DNA of 64,000 nt from JAVBTT01 sp031550325 (GTDB lineage: Bacteria > Bacillota > Clostridia > Oscillospirales > UBA929), in the NCBI GenBank assembly GCA_031550325.1, contig JAVBOR010000026.1, positions 17,358 to 81,357 on the forward strand. Reading direction: 5' to 3'. The position numbers were made by a program, and so were the translations under genes. The notes beneath the pieces are model-generated. The model was not told the DNA's origin and did not search any database. It saw only the letters and a list, made by a program, of their open reading frames with translations. Positions 58,408 to 64,000 of this stretch are shown here, piece by piece (within the stretch, counting starts at the first letter, position 1; each line of letters opens with the position of its first letter).

Positions 58408-59405
58408 TCGGACAACCCTCCACTCTGTCGCAGCGTCATAAAGTCGTCGACGTTCTGGTTCGTGATGGAGAAGAGTTTGGTTGTGGTATAGTCGTTTACC
58501 TGCTGCTGCTTCAGTTTGGCAGCGAGAAGCTTCACGGTGTTGAAGCCCACGTCAAACGCGTCGGGACAGACCGTGCCGTAGATGATGTTCCGGCGAATGT
58601 AGTCCAGCGTCTCCGGCAGGGCGCCGTAGCCAATGAGTTGGATGCCGCCGACCAGACCGGCGTCCAGAAGCCGCTGCGCCAGCAGGGGAGTGGTTTTCTC
58701 GTGCAGACAGATGATCGTGTTGAAGGAAGCGTCCGCGTTCAGAATGGCGCTCGTCACCCGCTCGCCGGCAAGCATACTGTCGTCCAGAGAGTAAATCTCC
58801 ACAATTTCGGCCAATGGCCAGGGCGTAAACTGCTCCAAAATGCCCTGAACCTTCATGTTTTGATACGCGGAAGGGGCTTCGGCCTCAGGTTTATCCAAGA
58901 TGAGGATGGCCCGACAGTTCTTGTCCATGGCATCCAGCGCCATCTTTCCGGCTGCCATGCCGATGCCGTAGGAGTTTGAGCCCGCGGTCAGTACAGGTAA
59001 CGGCTGGAGATTTTCGCTTTCGTACATCAGAAGCTCCACGCCGTGCAACTGCGCGACGGGGAACAGCTCGCCCGGAAGGCTCAAATCGCCGGACTGAAAC
59101 GCGAGGGCGTCCACGCCGGCGTAAATGCCCTGTAAAAGGGTCTGGCCCAAGGTGTCGGGATCCCATTTGTCAATGACCACCATTTCGGCGTAAACCCCGT
59201 TTTGGGCGGCTGCCTCCTGGGCGCCCGCCGTAAACTGAGCGTAAAAAAACGTGTCGCTCTCTGCGCTGATGATCTGGATATGCGCGTCTGGTTTCCGGCT
59301 GTCGACCGGAACCGACATCGCGCGGTAGGACATAAGCAACTGAACGGACATGACTGCCAATGCCGCCAACAACACGCCCAGCACCCACTTTACTCCTCTG
59401 TCCAT
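58404..59405 (-). CDS. Membrane-anchored sugar-binding protein, likely kinase partner (XylFII-like)
   Basis: A 333-residue periplasmic-binding-protein-1 family protein. It has no lipobox; residues 6-26 (VKWVLGVLLAALAVMSVQLLM) form an uncleaved-type anchor. The body has HIQIISAESDTFFYAQF, MVVIDKWDPDT, YGIGMAAGKMALDA and IICLHEKTTPLLAQRLLDAG. It is the first gene of the operon and is coupled to the histidine kinase, the arrangement of XylFII with LytS in clostridia, where the sugar-loaded protein switches the kinase on. The ligand here is not known; a pentose or similar sugar is plausible. Confidence 0.85.
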   Translation of the reverse strand: MDRGVKWVLGVLLAALAVMSVQLLMSYRAMSVPVDSRKPDAHIQIISAESDTFFYAQFTAGAQEAAAQNGVYAEMVVIDKWDPDTLGQTLLQGIYAGVDALAFQSGDLSLPGELFPVAQLHGVELLMYESENLQPLPVLTAGSNSYGIGMAAGKMALDAMDKNCRAILILDKPEAEAPSAYQNMKVQGILEQFTPWPLAEIVEIYSLDDSMLAGERVTSAILNADASFNTIICLHEKTTPLLAQRLLDAGLVGGIQLIGYGALPETLDYIRRNIIYGTVCPDAFDVGFNTVKLLAAKLKQQQVNDYTTTKLFSITNQNVDDFMTLRQSGGLSE

Positions 59406-59576
59406 ACAAGTTCCTCCTGTGATTCTAGGCTCAGTCTAACACACAGTTTCCGTGATTGCCATGCATTTGTCAAACTTTTTCTGGAATATTTTTTGAATGT
59501 TCAGCAATATATTACAGGTTTTGCAAATGAGAGATAAATCGCACGAATTGATCATGCGAAACAGCAAATATTTCAA

Positions 59577-59605
59577 TTGAGCATAGAGTTCATATCGTTT
59601 ATCAT
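59577..59605 (+). promoter_or_regulatory. Promoter of the sugar transporter operon
   Basis: TTGAGC (59577-59582), a 17-base spacer and TATCAT (59600-59605), about 55 bases before the start of the binding-protein gene. The AT-rich region upstream to 59490 is the likely binding zone of the YesN-type regulator. Confidence 0.6.
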
Positions 59606-59660
59606 AAGCTAGAAGGGGAGAAAGCGCCCCGAGAAAAAAATATATTTTGGGAGGTACATG

Positions 59661-60749
59661 ATGAGAAGAATTCTTGCAATTGTACTCGCTGCGGCCATGC
59701 TGTCCCTGTGTCTGGTTGGATGCAGCTCCAACAAGGTGGAAGTCGGCATTGTTCTGCCCACCAAGGATGAGCCCCGCTGGCTGCAGGATGAGGCGCAGTT
59801 CAAGTCGGTCATCGAGTCGACCGACTACTCCGTCGAGGTTCTGTTCAGCCAGGGCAACTCCGCCACCGAGCGCACCAACGTGGAAACTCTGGTCAACAAA
59901 GGCATCAAGGTGCTCATTATCTGCGCAGAGGACGCCGCTGCCGCGGCTTCCACCGTGGAAATGGCTAAGGAAGAGGGCGTCACCGTCATCTCCTATGACC
60001 GCCTGATCACCAACACCAGCGCAGTCGACTACTACGTCACGTTTGACAGCGTGGCCGTGGGCGCGGCGCAGGGCCAGTATCTGGTCGACCAGGCAAACGG
60101 CTCGGGCCTGTCGCTGTATCTGTACGCCGGCAAGGCCACCGACAACAACGCATTTTTGTTCTTTGAAGGCGCTTGGAGTGTTCTTCAGCCCAAAATCGCC
60201 GACGGCACATTCGTGATCCGGAACTCCTCTGAAGCCGTTGCGCTGCAGGACAAGGCCACCCTGTCCCGCGAGGAGATGGCCAAGATCATCGGTCAGATCA
60301 CCACCGATTGGGATTTCAACGTGGCCAAGAGCAAAGCTGAGACCCACCTGACCGCAGTCGGCGCTGACGAAAAAGGCGCTTGCTACGTCCTCGCCCCCAA
60401 CGACGGCACCGCACGTTCGATCGCCGACGTGTTCGCCTCCGACGCCGATGTCAGCGAATACTACGTCACCGGACAGGACGCTGAAAAAGCTTCCGTGCAG
60501 TACGTCATTGATGGCAAGCAGTCCATGACCGTGTTTAAAGACACCCGCGTTCTGGCCAAAGACGCCATGAACATGGCCATTTCGGTCATTGACAAGAAGA
60601 CCCCCACCACCGGCGCGACCTATAACAACCTGGTCATTGACGTGCCCTCGAAGCAGAGCCCGATCGTCGTTGTGACAAAGGACAATGTCAAGAGCGCGCT
60701 GATTGATTCCGACTACTACAAAGCCAGCGATTTTACCGGCCTGCAATAA
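59661..60749 (+). CDS. ChvE/XylF-type sugar-binding lipoprotein
   Basis: A 362-residue lipoprotein with signal MRRILAIVLAAAMLSLCLVGC (lipobox LVGC, Cys21). The mature part is of the ChvE/multiple-sugar-binding type: VGIVLPTKDEPRWLQDEAQF, VLIICAEDAAAAAS, VISYDRLITNT and YLYAGKATDNNA. It delivers sugar to the ATPase/permease pair downstream. The second of two adjacent ATGs is preferred (GGAGG six bases upstream). A strong hairpin after the stop separates it from the ATPase gene, which usually makes the binding protein much more abundant than the permease. Confidence 0.92.
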   Translation: MRRILAIVLAAAMLSLCLVGCSSNKVEVGIVLPTKDEPRWLQDEAQFKSVIESTDYSVEVLFSQGNSATERTNVETLVNKGIKVLIICAEDAAAAASTVEMAKEEGVTVISYDRLITNTSAVDYYVTFDSVAVGAAQGQYLVDQANGSGLSLYLYAGKATDNNAFLFFEGAWSVLQPKIADGTFVIRNSSEAVALQDKATLSREEMAKIIGQITTDWDFNVAKSKAETHLTAVGADEKGACYVLAPNDGTARSIADVFASDADVSEYYVTGQDAEKASVQYVIDGKQSMTVFKDTRVLAKDAMNMAISVIDKKTPTTGATYNNLVIDVPSKQSPIVVVTKDNVKSALIDSDYYKASDFTGLQ

Positions 60750-60759
60750 ACGAGTTAAC

Positions 60760-60809
60760 AGGGCCGATGTATTGCGTTGAGCAATAGATCGGCCCTCTTC
60801 TTTTATTTT
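60760..60809 (+). terminator. Intra-operon partial terminator
   Basis: AGGGCCGATGTATTGC and GCAATAGATCGGCCCT pair over 16 positions with one mismatch around GTTGA, followed by a T-rich CTTCTTTTATTTT. It lies between the binding-protein and ATPase genes. Confidence 0.85.
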
Positions 60810-60831
60810 GGCTCCTGACAGGAGGTGGGTT

Positions 60832-62382
60832 ATGAGCGATATCATTCTGGAAATGCGCAACATCACCAAGCTTTTTCCCGGCGTACGGGCGCTCAGTGAT
60901 GTGAGTTTTCAGGTCAAGCGGGGAGAAATCCACTGCCTTGTCGGTGAAAACGGCGCGGGGAAATCCACGCTGATGAAGGTGCTGTCGGGCGTTTATCCCC
61001 ATGGTACCTACGAAGGCGAAATCATTTATAACGGAAAAGAGCAGCAGTTTAAGAAGATCTCCGAGAGTGAAAAAGAGGGGATCTCAATTATTTATCAGGA
61101 GCTTGCTCTGTTTCCCGAGCTCTCTATTTATGAAAACGTGTTTTTTGGGCATGAGCTCGTCGATAGAGGGATCATCAACTGGAACAAAACCATCACCGAG
61201 TCTCAATCCATCTTAAAGCGTGTTGGGCTGGACGTCAACCCTTCGGTCAAGGTCAAGACGCTGGGCGTGGGGTCGCAGCAACTCGTCGAGATCGCCAAAG
61301 CGTTGAGCAAAAACGCCAAACTGCTCATTTTGGATGAGCCGACGGCAGCGCTCAACGAGATTGAGAGCGAGAACCTTTTAAACCTGCTGCGTGAGCTTAA
61401 GAAGCAGGGCGTGACGTCGATCATGATCTGCCACAAACTCAAAGAAGTGGTGGAGATCGCCGACACGGTTACTGTGTTGCGCGACGGCACGACGGTCGCC
61501 ACAATGTTGGACGTGCAGACGAAAAAGCTCAGTGAGCGGGAGATTATCAGGCATATGGTCGGCCGCGAGATTGAGAACATCTACCCACACCGGGAAGACG
61601 TCAAGATCGGCGATGTGGTGATGAGCGTTGACAACTGGAGTGTGTTTAATCCGCTTTCCAATCGGCTTTTGCTCGATCAGGTCTCGTTTAACGTGCGCAA
61701 GGGAGAAATTGTGGGGTTGGCCGGACTGATGGGCGCGGGGCGAACCGAGCTGGCTATGAGCCTGTTTGGCAACGGGCTCGGACACAAGATCCTGAGCGGT
61801 GAACTGACCCTCAACGGAAAGAGCGGACGCTTCAAGACACAGCATGAAGCGATTGAAAACGGACTGGCGTATGTGACGGAGGATCGAAAGGGAAACGGTC
61901 TTTTTCTGATTCAGGACGTCAAGTACAACATCTCCATCGCCAACCTCAAACAGTTGACCGAGGGAATTGTAATCAATGAAAACGAAGAGGTTTTGGTGAC
62001 CGAGCAGTTCCGCGAAAGCGTCAACATCAAGACGCCCAGCATTGAGCAAAAGGTCGGCAATCTTTCGGGCGGAAACCAGCAGAAGGTCAGTTTGGCCAAA
62101 TGGCTGTATGTGCGCCCGGACGTGCTCATTTTGGATGAGCCGACCCGCGGCATTGACGTGGGCGCAAAGTTTGAAATCTACTCTCTCATGAACGAACTGG
62201 TGGCGCAGGGCATGAGCATCATCATGATTTCCTCCGAGCTGCTGGAAGTACTGGGCATGAGCGATCGAATTTATGTTTTGGCCGAGGGCGTGATCACCGG
62301 CGAGGTGATGGCGGCCGACGCCACGGAAGAGAGCATTATGACTATGGCAACACGCACGGAGGAGGGATTGGGCAATGGATGA
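60832..62382 (+). CDS. Sugar ABC transporter ATPase, tandem-domain (XylG/GguA/MmsA type)
   Basis: A 516-residue protein with two ABC domains. The first has VGENGAGKSTLMK and a degenerate signature (GVGSQQLVEIAKAL) with LLILDEPTAAL. The second has a degenerate Walker A (GLMGAGRTELAMS) but a canonical LSGGNQQKVSLAKWL and VLILDEPTRGIDVG. This asymmetry is normal for ribose/xylose importers. AGGAGGTG precedes the ATG. The stop overlaps the permease gene by eight bases. Confidence 0.96.
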   Translation: MSDIILEMRNITKLFPGVRALSDVSFQVKRGEIHCLVGENGAGKSTLMKVLSGVYPHGTYEGEIIYNGKEQQFKKISESEKEGISIIYQELALFPELSIYENVFFGHELVDRGIINWNKTITESQSILKRVGLDVNPSVKVKTLGVGSQQLVEIAKALSKNAKLLILDEPTAALNEIESENLLNLLRELKKQGVTSIMICHKLKEVVEIADTVTVLRDGTTVATMLDVQTKKLSEREIIRHMVGREIENIYPHREDVKIGDVVMSVDNWSVFNPLSNRLLLDQVSFNVRKGEIVGLAGLMGAGRTELAMSLFGNGLGHKILSGELTLNGKSGRFKTQHEAIENGLAYVTEDRKGNGLFLIQDVKYNISIANLKQLTEGIVINENEEVLVTEQFRESVNIKTPSIEQKVGNLSGGNQQKVSLAKWLYVRPDVLILDEPTRGIDVGAKFEIYSLMNELVAQGMSIIMISSELLEVLGMSDRIYVLAEGVITGEVMAADATEESIMTMATRTEEGLGNG

Positions 62383-63568
62383 GAAAAGCGGCGGCGCGCC
62401 GAAGGGCAGCCTTGGGGGAGAACTGAAGACATTGCTCAGGAGCAATGTCCGCAACTACGCGATGTATCTGGCACTTGTCGCCATCATGATTTTCTTCAAT
62501 ATCCAGACAGGCGGTTCGTTTTTGTCCTCGCGCAATATCAGCGACCTGATCAACCAGACCGGGTATGTCGCGGTACTGGCCATCGGCATGACGCTGATTC
62601 TGATCATCAAGCACATTGACTTGTCTGTCGGCTATGTCGCCGGCTTCCTGGGTGCCGTGACAGCCACCCTGCTGAGCTTAGGCCTGAACGTCTACATCGT
62701 CATTCCGCTTATTTTGGTGTTCGGCGTGGTCATTGGATTGTATCAGGGCACGCTTGTGGTCAGAGTTGGCGTACCGGCGTTTGTCACGACGTTGGCCGGA
62801 ATGTTTATCTTCCGCGGGCTTCTCAGCATGGTCACGGCAAAAAGCGGAACCATCATCGTCAAGGACGAGACCTTTAAGGCGCTGAACGGCTTCCTCCCCG
62901 ATTTCTCCACGGGCAGCTTCCGCGTGGTGACCCTGCTTGTGGGCGTTGTGGCGGTCTTTGCTATGGTTTTTGCCAAACTAAACAATCGCCGCAAGCTTCA
63001 AAAATACCAGTTCAAGGTCAACTCCATGCCGATCTTTGTGGTTTCCCTCGCGTTTTTCGCGGCGGTCATCATGCTGATCTTTTGGCAGCTGGCCAGATAC
63101 AAGGGCCTGCCGATCACTGCGGTGATCGTGGCAATTGTACTGTTTATCTTCAATTTTATTCTCAACAAAACAAGACTTGGCCGCTATATCTACGGCATCG
63201 GCGGCAACACGGAGGCAGCTCAGCTTTCGGGCATCAATGTCAAGCTGATTTCGATGTTCGTTTTTGCCTCCATGAGTATGCTGGCGGCGCTCTCGGGTAT
63301 CCTGTACACATCGCGTCTCGCGTCGGCCACGCCCACGGCCGGCTTGGGCTTTGAGCTGGAAGCCATTGCCTCAAGCTACATCGGTGGCGTCTCGGTCAGC
63401 GGCGGCGTGGGCAAGGTGACCAACACCATCATCGGCGCGCTGATCATGAGCAGCCTGACCAACGGCATGAACCTGATGGGCGTGGACATCAGCTATCAGT
63501 ATGTCATTAAAGGCGCGATCTTTATCCTTGCCGTGGCGTTTGACGTCAAGACGCGCAGCAAAGTATAG
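62375..63568 (+). CDS. Sugar ABC transporter permease (XylH/GguB type)
   Basis: A 397-residue integral membrane protein with around ten hydrophobic segments. LAIGMTLILIIKHIDLSVGY is the family hallmark, and VPAFVTTLAGMFIFRGLLS and GRYIYGIGGNTEAAQLSGIN (the EAA-like coupling loop) follow. It starts within the end of the ATPase gene and closes the operon. Together with the ChvE-like protein and the ATPase it forms a complete importer. Confidence 0.95.
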   Translation: MDEKSGGAPKGSLGGELKTLLRSNVRNYAMYLALVAIMIFFNIQTGGSFLSSRNISDLINQTGYVAVLAIGMTLILIIKHIDLSVGYVAGFLGAVTATLLSLGLNVYIVIPLILVFGVVIGLYQGTLVVRVGVPAFVTTLAGMFIFRGLLSMVTAKSGTIIVKDETFKALNGFLPDFSTGSFRVVTLLVGVVAVFAMVFAKLNNRRKLQKYQFKVNSMPIFVVSLAFFAAVIMLIFWQLARYKGLPITAVIVAIVLFIFNFILNKTRLGRYIYGIGGNTEAAQLSGINVKLISMFVFASMSMLAALSGILYTSRLASATPTAGLGFELEAIASSYIGGVSVSGGVGKVTNTIIGALIMSSLTNGMNLMGVDISYQYVIKGAIFILAVAFDVKTRSKV

Positions 63569-63578
63569 TCAGGACAGG

Positions 63579-63606
63579 TTGACAAAGAACCCCGGTTCTT
63601 TGTCAA
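63579..63606 (+). repeat. A block of the modular repeat (13-bp palindrome)
   Basis: TTGACAAAGAACC and GGTTCTTTGTCAA pair perfectly around CC, 11 bases after the permease stop. Confidence 0.8.
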
Positions 63607-63834
63607 AGCGAGAATTGGATCAAACTGCTGGAGCAGTTTGCAGAGTAGAGCTTTCCCGGATTGAATCCGTGAAAGCTCTATATTTTTGTCTTTTTTGGTT
63701 TCCAGTCCAGCAAGGACCTGCCGGCTTCGCCGTCAGGCTCGACGTGAAAACCAAAAAAGGACGGGGACGTGAAAATTCTGGTGCGGCCAAGGGCTTTTCC
63801 TGAGAAAAACCGGGAGAGCCTCTGAAACAGACAG
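63586..63834 (+). repeat. Modular intergenic repeat, copy 5a: first unit of a 249-bp tandem repeat
   Basis: This unit contains A, B (GGATCAAACTGCTGGAGCAG and TTTG), C (a hairpin terminator) and D (GGCTCGACGTGAAAACC then AAAAAAGGACGGGGACGTG), plus about 60 bases of spacer. It repeats at 63835 with one visible change (GGAGC to GGGGC in B) across the overlapping 166 bases. No gene is supported in 63569-64000. Confidence 0.9.
63646..63696 (+). terminator. C-block hairpin, terminator of the sugar transporter operon
   Basis: TAGAGCTTTCCCGGATT pairs with GAATCCGTGAAAGCTCTA with one mismatch each side, followed by TATTTTTGTCTTTTTT. The same sequence recurs 249 bases on. Confidence 0.85.
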
Positions 63835-64000
63835 AGAACCCCGGTTCTTTGTCAAAGCGAGAATTGGATCAAACTGCTGGGGCAGTTTGCAGAGTAGAGC
63901 TTTCCCGGATTGAATCCGTGAAAGCTCTATATTTTTGTCTTTTTTGGTTTCCAGTCCAGCAAGGACCTGCCGGCTTCGCCGTCAGGCTCGACGTGAAAAC
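63835..64000 (+). repeat. Modular intergenic repeat, copy 5b: second tandem unit, cut by the window edge
   Basis: 166 bases match 63586-63751 almost exactly. The unit is interrupted by the right edge inside the D block, so the number of units is unknown. Confidence 0.9.

Noticed and set aside
63586..64000. CRISPR array
   Set aside because: The repeat period is 249 bp with two long units, not short repeats with unique spacers, and no cas gene is present.

Overview
The window looks like a chromosomal segment of a GC-rich member of the Bacillota, most likely class Clostridia. Evidence: HemZ-type coproporphyrinogen dehydrogenase, SepF and DivIVA, an endonuclease-type MutL in a miaB-mutS-mutL-miaA-hfq run, a YqeG-type phosphatase, FapA/DUF342, a QueT-family transporter, an A-type flavodiiron protein (an anaerobe trait), an LPxTG-type wall protein, strong AGGAGG-like ribosome sites and sigma-A-like promoters. 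Genus or order cannot be fixed from the sequence. No rRNA, tRNA, CRISPR array or intact insertion sequence was seen.

Layout. 1-10.3 kb (minus strand): an operon-like run recJ, relA/spoT, dtd, an MBL hydrolase, hemZ, a uridine-kinase-like gene, a small zinc-ribbon gene, purine nucleoside phosphorylase and an MTA/SAH-deaminase-like amidohydrolase cut by the left edge. 10.4-16 kb (minus): a chemoreceptor, a SWIM zinc-finger protein paired with an unrecognised protein, and QueT. 15.9-19.3 kb: a phage remnant (ImmA-like peptidase, CI-like repressor, divergent Cro-like gene with readable operators, a small HTH-like gene and an orphan large terminase). 19.4-26.8 kb (minus): flavodiiron protein, peptide-binding lipoprotein, PgeF, FapA, an M24 peptidase, an endonuclease-IV-like protein and YqeG. 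26.9-28.2 kb: a convergent pair, a GH18-like protein and a DnaQ-type exonuclease.

28.4-44.2 kb (plus): guaB, a sugar-isomerase-like TIM barrel, then miaB-mutS-mutL-miaA-hfq with overlapping or close junctions, followed by a cell-division/envelope run (HlyD-like protein, YggS, SepF, DivIVA), a double GNAT protein, a Dabb protein and a secreted copper-amine-oxidase-N-domain protein. 44.5-53.2 kb (minus): one 2,886-codon cell-wall adhesin with a thioester domain, about 18 Cna-B/SpaA-like repeats, an LPYTG anchor and an unexpected DnaJ-type four-CxxC zinc-finger insert. 53.9-63.6 kb: an MBL hydrolase and a sugar sensing and uptake locus: membrane-anchored sugar-binding protein, YesM/LytS-type kinase, YesN-type regulator and an extra sugar-binding lipoprotein (minus), divergent from a ChvE/XylF-type binding protein, ATPase and permease (plus). 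This resembles the XylFII-LytS-YesN / xylFGH arrangement of clostridia.

The least explained signal is a family of modular intergenic repeats near 19.35, 42.5, 44.4, 53.6-53.8 and 63.6-64.0 kb. They are built from the same palindromic blocks, mostly in the same order, with arm changes that keep the stems paired. They end in a 249-bp tandem repeat that runs off the right edge.
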